Shown here: piece by piece, positions 23,001-34,978 of the stretch | Numbering within the stretch: the stretch's first letter is position 1 | How the letters are laid out: each line of letters opens with the position of its first letter | Assembly: GCF_000003815.2 (NCBI RefSeq) | Contig: NC_049983.1 | Span: forward strand, 1,477,999 to 1,541,998 | DNA: 64,000 nt | Origin: Branchiostoma floridae | Taxonomy: Eukaryota; Chordata; Leptocardii; Amphioxiformes; Branchiostomatidae | Direction: 5' to 3' | Program-made: the position numbers and the translations under genes | The notes under the pieces: generated by a model | What the model saw: only the letters and a program-made list of their open reading frames with translations | The model's database searches: none | Told to the model about the DNA's origin: nothing

Positions 23001-24574
23001 AAATTAGATACCAATTTGCATAATCATTATGTCATTATATGAAGCATCACTTAAGCTATCTACATACCAAAAATCATAACAATCCGTTAACCCCTTCTTG
23101 AGTTATTCCCTTTCAAAGTCTGACACTAAACCTGCCCTGCAGTTCCAAAACAAGCCGCTAGGGGGCCCAATCCTATACCACTTACTCTCTGCATCAAGAC
23201 CTGTCTACCACTTAATAATTATAGCCACAGCATGTTCAGAACTCGAGATATCCAACCCGAAAGTTCTGCTGCAGTACCATAGCAAGCCGCTAGGAGGCCC
23301 AAAATCTAATCATTTCTAGGTCTCATCAATACCTACCCACATACCAAATATCAATACAATCCATTCATGCGTTCTTGAGTTATGGTGTTTTCCTACAAAC
23401 ATACACACACACACACACAAACGCTACCCAAAATATAACCTTCTTGGCGAAGGTAATTAAGGAATACATACTCATAAGGTCGCAGCCCACAGTATTTATC
23501 CGCGCCCCCCGTGGTCTATTACGTAGGGGTTAAAAAGTAGTGCGTCCGAAATCTGGACTCGCCTGTAAACACCGTAACGTGAAATACAGCGGGGGATGAG
23601 CTTTGATATATGGTAGTATAAGGAGTCGACTTTCAGGTGATATGAGTAAGGTTTTGATGTTTGTCCATTTGGTGTATAAATGCGCGTGACCTTTACAGCT
23701 GACTGCCTGGGTGAGTCGGCTGCAGTTCCGTATGGCCCCGCATGGCCCTATTTAAAAGTGGGCTTCATAATAAAAAAAAACGACAACTTTTTTTGCTTTT
23801 CAGTCATTTTGTAGATTCAACCCTCAACTTCAACATACTACTTGAAAACTGCACCCTACTATGATTTTATCGGCATTGATGTGAGTCACCTTGCGGTCCT
23901 TAACTATAGAAATCCCCATAGGCGAAAAACTGTGTTCTGCTACCATAACAATTTTGGCTCGCAAAGTTGACCTTTAACACCTAAATACAAAAAAAAAGGT
24001 CAGTAAGTGGGGAGGGGGGTATAACGGGGGATATGTCTAACATTTGCGTTTACAATTGATTTGGCCTGTTTTAGATGTACTCTGTGATACGTAGCATTTC
24101 CAAAAGTTACGTGGTTCACTCTATTCTAACCAAACGTTAGCCTCTACCAGGTTTCGTGGATCGGTGATCTAATTGTAGAAATTGGACAAATAGAGTCTAT
24201 AGTACGCTAGGGGAGTTAGCCGGCCAGAAGAGTACGTTTCCTCACCACGATGTGAGGATAATGATTCTACCGATCCACGGAGCCTGGTAGAGGCTAACCA
24301 AACAAAACGCCAACCATACTTGTATAACAACAGTCTTCTGACGACTTTCCGCCATGTCACTTGTAAACATGGCCCTGAAGTAGGGGCTGGCCGCGGACAG
24401 AACAAGCCGATGGCAGGGAAACCGCCGGCCCTCGACTTCAAGGACGACATCCTGCAGTACCCCAGCCTTCTGTAAGTCGCCTACAGTTCCTAGAAACCCG
24501 TACAGATAGCTCTCGTCTTGGTAGGAACGAGGACGAACTGTGCTGGCGTGGGGTTCTTGGTGTGCGGCAGCCAT
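20061..24574 (-). CDS. BTB-BACK-Kelch protein (KLHL family), unit 2, probable splice lesion
   Basis: Exons by homology to unit 1: 24574-24320, 22342-22082, 21578-21457, 21345-21136 and 20922-20061. Joined, they would give about 569 residues. BTB starts MAAAHQEPHAS; exon 2 has [22 protein letters not shown] has [15 protein letters not shown]; and the Kelch exon ends YLPYLRGA with repeats such as YDPGQDRWSKRTSPG. All coding blocks are open. However, where units 1 and 4 have gcag before exon 2, this copy has acat, so no AG precedes the exon. The nearest AG downstream (gatgcag) would shift the frame. The copy is therefore either dead or spliced in an unusual way. Intron 1 has also been enlarged by two inverted-repeat elements. 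Exon 4 ends at a weak GTCGGT donor. Confidence 0.75.
22561..23455. mobile_element. Inverted-repeat element with TACCTTCGCCAA termini
   Basis: Left end taccttcgccaa and right end ttggcgaaggta form a perfect 12-bp terminal inverted repeat over 895 bp. Inside are several copies of a near-palindromic block of the form attatgcaaat...atttgcataat, two copies of a gccgctaggggcccaa-like block, and a (CA)n run near 23405. There is no coding capacity, so it is a non-autonomous element. It sits in KLHL unit 2 intron 1. Confidence 0.68.
23478..23944 (-). mobile_element. MITE family M1, copy in KLHL unit 2 intron 1
   Basis: Its right end (actgtgttctgctacc) is the reverse complement of the left end of the M1 copy at 32871. 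Internal blocks (tgcaccctactatgattttat, caccttgcggtccttaact) also match that copy in reverse. A possible 4-bp duplication ATAA flanks it (23474-23477, 23945-23948). It is non-coding. Confidence 0.65.
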
Positions 24575-26254
24575 GTTGATGATGTGACATGACCCGAGGG
24601 TCAAAGGGTAGGTAGACAAGTTCTGATTACCCACAAATTGTAGCGGTAAGATTAATATCATTATCTGTCGAGATTTGATTTGATTTGATTTATTCGGCTG
24701 TATGATAAATACAGCCAGGGCTACCCAACTAGCCGCAGGCTATTATCAAGGGCTGCCCTGGTAACAATGCTGGTCTCATTACACAATTAGATCGTCCCAT
24801 ATATTGAATTCAATGCTTTAACACACAACTTCAATGTCCGCAAATCCAATTAAAACACGGCATATATGGAGATTTTTTGCTGTCTATTGTAAGCACACAC
24901 GTTTGTCACGCAAAAAAAAATCAACAAAATCTAGCCCACATAACAATTTCTATCACATTTCAAAATGCACCTAGCCGCTATCCGCTAGAGGTCGTCTTCA
25001 CTACCCAGAGCCTGACCGAAGCACTCAGGACAATTAAACGTAAACGTCCGAGGATCGATCGGGTCACGATACTTTCATGCATGATCGAGCCAGTAATACA
25101 CAAGCTTTCATCTAAATTCCTTTTCATATCAGTTATGGTTTATTAATGGGAATTTATGGTCCACCTAAAACCACGCTTTGCGGGCCAGATAATTTTTTCG
25201 CTCGGTTTCCTTTAGCTACATACTCGGAGTAATACAGGAATGGGACCAGATGGAGGGATGCCGGAACTTATACTGCAATTTATGTTGATGTGTCGTTAAC
25301 TAAAGTATAGGTTTTGTATTGAAAATAAACCTCACAAGACGGCAGTTTTACGACTGCCTGGCATGTTGGCAGTATCGTCCGGGTGTGAATCTATGTAACA
25401 TTGTGAAATAATAAAATGTTAGAACTGTTTGAATACTCCTTTGTAAGCATGATGCTAAACATTACTGATTTTGAAATATGGAGGCGGTGGTCGTTTTATG
25501 ACCCTGTAGGTTTGAAACTACAACTACTTGCTGTTTAGCTTATAACAGAATCAATTAATTTTTTTTATGTGGTATAACTTAGAGGCATGAGCATGAAACT
25601 GTCACGCAGTTTAACGTGTTGACTTGATAATAAAATATTGTATTCCTTTTGCATCAAAACGGCTTTTGTGACCTTTTATCCGGATTACAATCAACATGAA
25701 TACATTGTTGCATAAAAAAAAAGATTTTTCGCGTGTCAAAAGCACGACACGAAATTAAATCCAACATGTTGATATAAGATGTATCACGATAGAATGATAA
25801 TGTTTCATCTAGGGACTCTTTCAAAGTACAATAAGCTATCAGACAGAAAGAGCAATGGAACAAAGGATGACAAATTCCAGCAAATATTTATTGTTAAAAA
25901 AATTAAGAAAGGTAAACTACTTTCATTTTCTTGTAACTTTGCATTTGGCTTTGTAAGAAAATGTTGACAAGTTACATTACCTTTAAACGATCAGCACGTA
26001 CAATTTGATAGCACAAAGGCATGTGTCAAATATACCAGTAGAATCACACGTAGTTAACATTTTCAAACAAAAGACATTAATCAAGTTTTATGTACAAAGG
26101 TGTTCCTTTATATCACAAAGAACAAATCATTTCTGCAAATTTTCTCTAAGGTATAGACACTAGCACAAATGTTTCCATTATAGGTGCAAAAAGGATCAAG
26201 ACAGAAAGCTGTTGTACAGTCGTACCTTGTACTCCCTGTGTCTTTACATGCATA
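24575..26254. other. Spacer between KLHL units 2 and 3
   Basis: About 24665-24770 contains a gatttgattt run followed by aaatacagccagggctaccc, resembling 28050-28115 upstream of unit 3, so it is probably a repeat carried near the promoters. The remainder is AT-rich. A poly(A)-type block (minus strand caataaatatttgctgg) lies near 25880. No gene seen. Confidence 0.45.
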
Positions 26255-27951
26255 TTAGCACTGCAAAGCGTAAGAGTAAGACGTGATGTGTTTTTGCGCC
26301 CCCTTAAGATACGGCAGGTACATGCGTACCACAGGGCACATGGGACCTGGTGCATAATACGCCTTATTCGGTAGAATGGCCTTCAAGTCTCTCCAGGCAT
26401 CAGCAGACCTGTCATACACATAAACGAGGTAGTTGCGCGGCCCTTGTTTGCCATAGACTTGCAACAAAATGTGCAGCTGATTCTCCAGTGCGAAAAGACT
26501 GGGAAGATGACTGACACTAAGGTTTCTTGGGTTTGGCCAGGCTTGCAGTTTCTGCCAGCAGTCTGACTCCGTGTCGTACACCATAGTCTGAGTGAAGTGA
26601 AAATCTGTGCAGAAAATCTCTGTTCCTATGGCAACAGCTGTGAAATTTGAGTAACGAGCTATTCGGTGGGGCGCGACCACACCAACAGTCCTGGCTTGGG
26701 TCGAAGCGATGCATTAGTGACGGCAAGATGAAATAGAGATGAGGACCACAGGACAATACCAGGTTGTCATCTACTGCTCTTTCAACATGCAACTGTGAAC
26801 ACTCCTGCCACTGGTCCTCGGGTCGATTGTACTTTCTTATCCGCACCAATCCTCTGCCTTCTCCGCGCTCAGTTGTAACGTAATATAAAATCCGTTCAAC
26901 TTCAACAAGGAATTCTGAGCTTTCTCCGGGGAAAACAGATACCGAGGACATACCAGCATGTTCCCACACATTCTCGGCATGGTTGTACTTAAACAATATC
27001 AACTGATCGAAATCGCCCGTATCATTTTCCAGCTTGTAAATATCGTTATCAGTGGTGACTGCCATGGCCGTGGTATCGGGAAGATAGTCATAACTGCACG
27101 TGATGTACGTACCTTCCCGAGGGTTCATGTACAGCAGGTCATCTGAACTGGATTAAATACATAACAGACAGTCGATGAAACAGATTAAGATACGTATCAC
27201 AACATGCACTAATAACATCCATCAATTCACGTTTTGTGGACTCAGGGAAAGTTTCTTATGAAGTATAAGTCTGAAATAAATGCAGAGTTTGGCTACATAA
27301 CTGGCAATGTGACAATGAGTATTACAAGAAAACGAAGTATGGAACAACATTTTGCTAAGACTGTTCCAGGCATAGAAATTCAAGCGTACATTAGTACTAT
27401 TATTACTCTATCTCTATTACTAAAACAAAAACTTTAAGCAGTTCTTTTTACAGTTAAAAATAGAGATTCACTATACGCATAAATGGCCCGCAAAGTTGAC
27501 CTTCAACCCCTAACACAATAAAACATCACAATAAGTGAGTGGGAAGGGCTGCATTGGGACGGAGGATACATCAAGGGAACGTTGAACAGTTTGGGTTCGG
27601 TAAACAATGGATGCCCTTCCTTTTACATGTTATCTTTAATGGCTATCACACATAGTTTTAAAATTCCCAGTGTTTCACACGTCACGCCAACCATACCTGT
27701 AAAACAACCGTCTTCTGACGACTTTCCGCCATGTCACTTGTAAACATGGCCCTGAAGTAGGGGCTGGCCGCGGACAGAACAAGCCGATGGCAAGGAAACC
27801 GCCGGCCCTCGACTTCAAGGACGACATCCTGCAGTACCCCAGCCTTCTGTAAGTCGTCCACAGCTCCAAGAAACCCGCGCAGATAGCTCTCGTCTTGGTA
27901 GGAACGTGGACGAACTGCACGCGCGCTGGCGTGGGGTTCTGCGGCAGCCAT
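26255..27951 (-). pseudogene. KLHL unit 3: BTB exon and Kelch exon only, frameshifted
   Basis: Exon 1 (27951-27697, MAAAEPHASARAV) is intact and 255 nt like its paralogs. The Kelch exon begins at 27147. Exons 2, 3 and 4 (end of BTB and BACK) are absent from the 0.55 kb between them. That stretch starts like intron 1 of the other units and ends like intron 4, which points to an internal deletion. Joining exon 1 (phase 0) to exon 5 (entered at phase 2) would also break the frame. Within the Kelch exon, a one-base gain near 26650-26690 relative to unit 1 shifts the frame, so the propeller is split into a 203-codon part and a 141-codon part. It is judged a pseudogene. Confidence 0.85.
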
Positions 27952-28163
27952 GTTGGTGATGATGGCATGACCCCAGGGTCAAAAGGTAATAAGTCATTCA
28001 CTGATTACCCTGATATTGTAGCAGTCTGTCTTTTTCTCTCTCGAAGGAAGGGTTTGATTTTGATTTTATTTACTCGGCCGTGGAATCAGGAGAAATACAG
28101 TCAGGGCTACCCAAAGAAAGGTTAATACTATAAGATGTTGATTTGTGACTTATTTTGATTGAT

Positions 28164-28251
28164 GTTACAATTTTAAGACCATATATCCGTGCACAAAATA
28201 AAGCGCCTACCAACAAACCTTCGATCAGACCTCTGGTCTTAAAATTGTAAC
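28164..28251. repeat. Perfect 18-bp inverted repeat
   Basis: Left arm gttacaattttaagacca (28164-28181) and right arm tggtcttaaaattgtaac (28234-28251) are exact reverse complements around a 52-bp loop. It could be a short MITE. No coding frame. Confidence 0.75.
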
Positions 28252-28315
28252 ATAATGTAGACTACCGTCACAGATAAACGTACATTCTAGGTTTTGATTT
28301 ATTTACTGTTTTCAT

Positions 28316-28360
28316 TGAAAACTCGTTGTAAAAATATGCTTCAGTTACAACGAGTTTTCA
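28316..28360. repeat. Perfect 15-bp hairpin
   Basis: tgaaaactcgttgta (28316-28330) and tacaacgagttttca (28346-28360) are exact reverse complements with a 15-bp loop. It lies 65 bp after the previous inverted repeat. Confidence 0.72.
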
Positions 28361-29084
28361 CATTGCTTTGGTAATTTAGTACGTTTTGTATGTGAATGTT
28401 TGTACCATTATACAGTAGAGAGATTATAGGTCTGCGGATGACTTACATTGGAAATATGGTACGTCTCGGTTGATATCTTTCTTTGAAGACATGATATCAA
28501 CTTTATTTATCTAGGTGTAAGTTTTCTGTACGTGTTGGTTTGATGCCGAAGTAGCTTTGAAGGAACATGCAGATGATTTCATAAATACATTTACGCAATA
28601 AAAGGGATAATAGAGGGTTATTTTTTCTTATAGATATTTCTGGGGCAGTTAAAATGTGACAAGCTGTCAAAATGGGTATCACAACAAAAATTATAAATGC
28701 ATCATCTATCAATTTCTTCTAAGTACTATTGGCCTTGAAACCGAATAGCACTTCACTAAAGAACGAACCATGTTGATCAATGAATATTTATTGTCAAAAT
28801 GAGAAAAAGTATACATATATATTGTAAATGGAAATGCAGGTATATAAACTAGTTTTAATCTCATGGATATGCGCAACAGTGTAACAGGCTTCTGAAGAAA
28901 AACTAAGTGTAAACAAATATAACACAAAACAATACAACAAGTTATGCATAGTATATGCAAACGTCAAAGCTGAAAACGATTAAATTTACAGTCAGACTCT
29001 GTTCCACACAAGCTCTCACTGCCCTGGGCTCCGTGGAGACCTATAACGAAGGGCCTGGCCTAAACGGGTTGCTAGAATCAAACA

Positions 29085-29280
29085 TTAGGCTCACATAAAA
29101 AAAAACATAGCCAGGCTAACACACAAGGCTTAGTAAGAATCATACAAAACTTAGTCAGGCTCACATCCAAAACGTATAATGTAGGGTAACAAACAAAACT
29201 TAGTCAGACTAACATACAAAACTTAGTCAGGCTAAAATAGGAAACTTGGTCTAATATACAAAACCTACTCAGGATAGAAT
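29085..29280. repeat. Degenerate ~23-bp tandem repeat
   Basis: Repeated units on the theme acaaaacttagtcaggct(c/a)aca occur about seven times with drift. They lie between KLHL units 3 and 4, about 0.4 kb downstream of the unit 4 stop. Confidence 0.55.
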
Positions 29281-29701
29281 ACAAAGTGGGAGAAAAATAC
29301 AAAATTAAATACAGGAAAAACCATTCTACGACAGGAAAATGTAAGTACAATTGTAATATAAGTACAATTGTTTTGACACTTTATAAAGAGTGTATCTAGA
29401 AATTGCAACTGTTTGCATGCGTGGAAGACACATCAAGTCAGTCATGAGATGAGAATCTTCAAACTTCAGAAAAAAGAACCATAAACGTTAACATGCTCCT
29501 AGCAATGTGCATGGTACATATGGCGGCGTCGATCTCTGCTTTCAGGCCATTTGGCTACACTACTTTGTGAATGGGTTTCCGTCAAAATGCAACTTGTTTT
29601 AAATGTTCCAAAAGACCTATCTCATTTTTGGGTTCTCCTCAAAAGCCGAATTCTTAACACAAATATCATTTAACAATCCTACCCTGTAAGATTGTTACAT
29701 T

Positions 29702-32700
29702 CTATGTGTCCTTATCCTGCAGTTTCAGATACGGTAGGTATATACGCGCCGCAGGGCACAGGTGACCATACGAGAAATATTCCTTATTAGGCAAAGTGGC
29801 CTTCAAGTCTCTCCAGGAATCAGCAGACCTGTCATACACATAGACTAGGTGTTCTTCGTCATCCTCATCATGATCATAGCAACAGATGAACCATATGTGC
29901 AGCTGGTTCCCCAATACAAAAAGACTGGGAATACTACTAGTTTCACGGTTTCCAGGGTTCGGCCAGCCTTGCAGTTTCTGCAAGCAGTCTGACTCTGTGT
30001 CGTACACCATAGTCTGACTGAAGTCAAAATCGGTGCAGAAAATCTCTGTTCCCATGGCAACGGCTGTACGAAATTCAAAGTCGAGTTCTGGTGATGGGCT
30101 CCGCTTACACCAACGGTCCTGTCTCGGGTCGTAGCGATGCACTTCCGAGGTTGTGAGGAAATAGAGGTGTGAACTGCAGGACAATGCTGCACTGTAGCCG
30201 TATGTAGTATTGTCAAATTGCGGCTGTGAACACTCCTGCCACTGATCTGTGTGCCGGTTGTACTTTTTCATCCACACCAAACCTTCTGCATTTTCAGCAA
30301 GGTAGTATAAAGTCCGATCAACTGCAACAAGGTGCTCCTTGTAGCAAATCAAATCGTTTTCCAGTCTCAGCCACGTAGATACTGAGGACATACCGGCATG
30401 TTCCCACACATTTCCCGCATGGTTGTACTTAAGCACAGACGACTGATTGTTGCTCTCTCGATCATGAGTCAGAATGTAGATGTTGTTATCACTGGTCACT
30501 GTCAAATCTGTGGCTCCAGGTTTACGATCGTAACTGCAGGTGATGTACTTCCCTTCCCGAGGATTCATGAAGAGAAGATCATTGGAACTGATGAGGATAG
30601 AACACATACGCAACTGTCAATAACATGGACTTGAAACTCATATCTTTTCCTCAGGAACGAGGTCCACGTTACAGCATGCACTGATGTCATTTTTAAAATC
30701 TAATCTTAAAGCCTCAAAGAAATAAATTCAACATGTGTTGGAATTCTGAAGCATTAAAGTTACATTGAATGCTTCATAATTCCAACACATGCTGAACATG
30801 GTAAAACAAAACAATAACAAACTTACTTAAGTGTTAATCACGCAACCATTGGTTTATTTACACCGACGTTTCGGTGACCGTCTGTCACCTTCTTCAGGGC
30901 AATTCTGACTGGTTCACATTGTACTGCAGGACAGGTGTTGCTAATCACAGTTTAGATGCGGTCACAAAACGTTAAGTATTTACATATGTACAGGCAGATG
31001 TATGCAGAGGGATCACTTAAGTGATTTTTGCTAACAACATTTTGCGATAGAGTACCAAGTTTGGTAGCTCTAACGCTAGCCTTTCACGAGTTATGCGACA
31101 TAACAGTTGCTGAGGACCTAAAAATTCCCCTCCCTGGTCAGAACAGGTTTAGTGCAAAATGTTCTGATCTTTTGCATAGATTATAATAATGAGCAGATAT
31201 TAACAACATATTATTATATCAAACTTTTCAAAGTATTCCTCTCACAATGACTATGCAATGTATATGACGATATGTATCATCGAAAAGAATAGAACATAAG
31301 ATTTATCAAACAAAACACTTTGGAGCCCGTTTGGACCCCACTCGGTCATTTTAGTAGAAAAGGGTCGGGCGCTTGACGGTTAACATAAATGAGAAATTGA
31401 AAATGTGTATTGCAGGACCTTAAAATGTAGAATAATCTTCTACAAGGATTGTAGACTTAAAAATTGAAACGAAGAAAAAAAGAATATACTGACATTCCAT
31501 CGGACAGCAGAACCATTTCAGTAGTCCTTCCAAGTCTCGAGCTCGGTTTTCCATTCTGTACCACATTTCTGATGACCTCAGAGCTCCCAGGATCCTCCCT
31601 GACCAAGGGGTGTTCCAAGATGGCTGCCCTGTCATCTGAGGTCAGCAGGTTAAAGCGGATGTGAGGGAGCATGCTGGGTAGGTGGAGCAGTCTGTTGAGA
31701 GTACGAGAGGGTAGTAAACTTTTAGACATTGCAGGAGAGAATTCGGGGATCTTAATCTCTTGTAAAAACTGGTAAAAGTCACTTGTTAATATAGAACTTA
31801 GAAACCAAACACCCTAAACATTTCAATACATGCAATAAAGTATGTACACATCCATATTCATGGCAGGGCATTGTCACTCTCTCTAAAGAACCCCTTGAAC
31901 ATCCATATCTATAAGTAAAACGCCCACCTGTCCTCCCTGCTGTGCTGCACCCATCTCACCACAGCCTCCCACACTGTTGTCTCCTCTTTAACATCCAGCT
32001 CATCATGGCTGATGATCTTAGTCAGCTGATTCACACTCAGGCTGCCAAACTCCTCGCTGATGGAAAACTGTGGAGGTGCAGAGTACATGTTGGTTGATAA
32101 GGCTTAACATAAGGTTTGTTAAAAATGAACAGTTAACACAACAAATAAGGGAATTATTCCTTTAGAGTATTTTACTAATAGGCACCATAGAAAACCTACC
32201 ATCACTTGAGTTATGCAAGACAATTTAGTTAACTGCTTTTCAAAAGATTCATGGTCAGCAGAAGTTACCTACTATCAAAATATAAGTCCCACCTCAGCAA
32301 AGTTTATATCGATCCACTCCACACAGCGCCTCAGGACAATATCTGCAGAAAAAACATCAGCAAAATTGTACATGTCGACAAAGGTGGAGTGCTCCACGTT
32401 CATGGCCATGTAGCTGCTGCAGGTGTCTCTCACATAGTCCAGTTGGAGGAGGTCAGCTGCCTGGTACAGGGGCTGCACTTTGTCCAGTGACACATTGAGG
32501 GTTCCCGAGTAGATGTAACTCAGGATCTCCCCAAACATGCCTGCATCCAAACCCTGCAAAACAGTAAATCGTAACAATTTTCAAACATTTAACAAGTAAG
32601 ATATCACTGTCAGGGTGTATAAAGAAGGGAAATATATACAAATTTGCTTGATTACCTTATGAAATTCATTTATTTCTACCATTCTGTTATCTTATGTCCC

Positions 32701-33749
32701 TTTAATCTCTACTACTTCATACTAGTACTTCATCTGTTTCCGATAACTGTAAAGACTTTTTTGTTGAAGATATTTGCTCTTTATAATGTGGCCAAAAAAA
32801 TGAACTTTGACCCCAAAATACCGAAGAGGTCACTAGGTGGGGAGGGGGGCACAGTGAGGGATAAATTCAAGGTAGCAGAGTACAGTTTTCGGCCTATGGG
32901 GCCTCCTATAGTTAAGGACCGCAAGGTGACTGACATCGACGCGGATAAAATTATAGTAGGGTGCATTTGGGAAGCACGACAGACGAGTATGTTAAAGTCG
33001 AGGGAACAACGTACAAAATAACCAAAAACAAAAAAATATTGTGGTTTTTTAGCATTGTGACGCCCTCTTTGAAATAGGGTCATGCGGGGTCACCCGGAAC
33101 TGCAGCCGAGTCACATAGACAGCCAGCTGTAAAGGTCACGCGTATTTATACAACGACAGGCCAAACTGTAAAATCTCATTCGTGCCATCTGAAAGCCGGC
33201 ATATTATACTACCACACAGTAAAGTTCATCCCTCGCTTACATGTACTTTAAGGTATTTACGAACGATTGAAGATTTCGACCGCACTACTAGTATGTTTTT
33301 ACCCCTACATCATTGACTCCGGGGGTCGCGTAGAAATACTGTACTCTGCCGCCTTAAAGGAAAGTTCGACATTTGTTCGTTTTGGTAAACAATAGATTTT
33401 CCCTGTTTTTCATGTTTTCTATGGTACGCAGCATCTTTAAATGTTCTCTGTTTTACTCTAAGTCTTTTCTAACCCTATTCTACACCAAACCTACCTGTAA
33501 AACAACCGTCTTCTGACGACTTTCCGCCATGTCACTTGTAAACATGGCCCTGAAATAGGGGCTGGCCGCGGACAGAACAAGCCGATGGCAGGGAAACCGC
33601 CGGCCCTCGACTTCAAGGACGACATCCTGCAGTACCCCAGCCTTCTGTAAGTCGTCCACAGATCCAAGAAACCCATGCAGATAGCTCTCGTCTTGGTAGG
33701 AACGAGGACGAACTGCGCTGACGTGGGGTTCTTGGTGTGCAGCAGCCAT
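29702..33749 (-). CDS. BTB-BACK-Kelch protein (KLHL family), unit 4, intact
   Basis: Exons: 33749-33495, 32553-32293, 32052-31928, 31691-31494 and 30587-29702. They join in phase to about 574 codons. BTB begins MAAAHQEPHVS; exon 2 carries [18 protein letters not shown] behind a good gcag acceptor; BACK carries [16 protein letters not shown] and [15 protein letters not shown]; and the Kelch exon has YDPRQDRWCKRSPSP and YDRSADSWRDLKATLP, ending LQDKDT. Exon 4 is two codons shorter than in unit 1 (6-nt loss after VVQNGKP). Its donor was taken as GTCAGT because that restores phase 2 for exon 5. The likely role, as for the family, is a Cullin-3 adaptor, with unknown substrate. Intron 1 holds a MITE and intron 4 a 27-bp inverted repeat. 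Confidence 0.87.
30729..30794. repeat. Imperfect 27-bp inverted repeat in KLHL unit 4 intron 4
   Basis: caacatgtgttggaattc...gcatt and aatgc...aattccaacacatgctg are near reverse complements around a 12-bp loop. It may be a short fold-back element. Confidence 0.6.
30835..30960 (+). repeat. Dispersed element end with accgacgtttcggt block
   Basis: The block caaccattggtttatttaca, then ccgacgtttcggtgaccg, then caccttcttcagggc occurs here, and a reverse-oriented relative lies near 8000-8050. Such blocks are found at ends of Penelope-like and related elements in many animal genomes (recall). It lies in KLHL unit 4 intron 4. Confidence 0.4.
32871..33353 (+). mobile_element. MITE family M1, copy in KLHL unit 4 intron 1
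   Basis: It starts ggtagcagagtacagt and ends actgtactctgccgcc, i.e. near-identical terminal inverted repeats of about 16 bp, over 483 bp. Internal blocks match 23478-23944 in reverse and 61258-61440 in part. The flanks (tcaa and ttaa) are a possible 4-bp AT-rich target. Non-coding. Confidence 0.72.
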
Positions 33750-34317
33750 GTTGATGATGATGACATGACCCCAGGGTCAGGGGGTAGCTGGGTAACCCAG
33801 AGTAACAGACAAATGCTGATTACCGATATAGTATAGCAGTATGAGTCCTGTCGTCTCCGGAGATGGAAGGATGCCTGTCATAGGATTCAGAAAACCGATA
33901 CCGGTATTTGTACCGCTGACAGGAAATATTTGTTTATTACTCTGTGACACTGGAGGGTAACCTCCAGTATTAACAGAGTATTGTAATCACTTTGTGCGTT
34001 GGGTGTTCGCACCTATATCTCTATGTTCCGTATGCCGCAATCGCATGTTGATTGGCATGTCGTCTGTACTCGGTTAGGAAATGATGCACGTTGTTTTTTT
34101 GTCGCCGTAGCTGTTTTTATTATGGATGTAATAATTTCAGTTTTCACCCCTACGCCGTCCGGTATAGTGGTTCAGGTCTTCCTTATGATTGTGCCTTAAG
34201 CGTTGTAGTTATTTGATACCGTCAAGCAGATGTTGGCCTCGTCGGAATATGCCATCTCGTTTGGGCTTTGCGTTTCCAATATTGAGGTTGGCTTGACATA
34301 GCATACTGTTAACATTT
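33750..34317. other. 5' flank of KLHL unit 4
   Basis: The ATG context tcaacatggctgc is shared with units 2 and 3. A segment near 33850 (ggagatggaaggatg) resembles 17897 upstream of unit 1, so part of the promoter region was copied with the genes. No other gene is visible. Confidence 0.4.
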
Positions 34318-34640
34318 TCCGGTTCAATGTATGTAGGGGAAACTGAAAGATCGTTAGGTGAACGAACCGCAGAGCATCAGAAGTCCATAGACAACAAGGA
34401 TTGCAAATCCGCGCTCAGTCAGCACTTTACTCAAATCGCGCCACATTGTAACGACCAAACCCATCTCTGACAATATTATGATCATTGACCAAGAACCACG
34501 CAATGCACATCGGAAGGTTAAAGAAGCAGTCCACATTCAATTGGAAGGTGCAAAACTGAACCGGAACGATGGATGGGAGCTGCCCAAGTCTTACTTACCT
34601 CTACTCCGCAAGGAGGCGGGGGTGAGGGGCAGAAGATCCA
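34318..34640 (+). pseudogene. Penelope-like element fragment, GIY-YIG endonuclease part
   Basis: One frame reads SMYVGETERSLGERTAEHQ, then SALSQH, up to a stop near 34467. A second frame continues with IIDQEPRNAHRKVKEAVHIQ, then LNRNDGWELPKSYLPLL. The order Y-(V/I)-G-E-T, EH, ...DQEP..R..KEA..I....LNR..G is typical of the GIY-YIG domain at the C-terminus of Penelope-like elements. A frameshift lies between the halves and no RT is seen upstream. It is a dead remnant. Confidence 0.72.
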
Positions 34641-34978
34641 CGCAAGTCTCGACCTAGTTCTCGCAACTCTCGCGAAAACTAGGTTACTCCGTGAACATGA
34701 TGGACTGCCAGTCATCGAAAATTTGGAGGTATGTTTTCTTACCTTTGATAAGTCACTGATTGATGAAAACTTTTATTAACAGTTTTCGTTTGGTATTGAA
34801 AATATGCCTCACGAGACAGATGTTAGCACGTCTGTAAGCCGGTACACTTTAAATATATAATCGAAGTTTATTTGCAAGTTCATTCCCGTAGGATAATTGA
34901 AGGTACATGTTAAAAACAAGATAGGGAATATGAATAAATTGAAATGTTTTATTGCAAATTATCACATAGCCAGGCGCC

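Larger units (their letters stand above)
27952..29701. other. Spacer between KLHL units 3 and 4, with hairpins and a degenerate minisatellite
   Basis: No gene. It contains two strong stem-loops (28164-28251 and 28316-28360) listed separately. A poly(A)-type block on the minus strand (caataaatattcattg) lies near 28775. At about 29085-29280 there is a degenerate ~23-bp repeat built on acaaaacttagtcaggcta. Confidence 0.5.
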
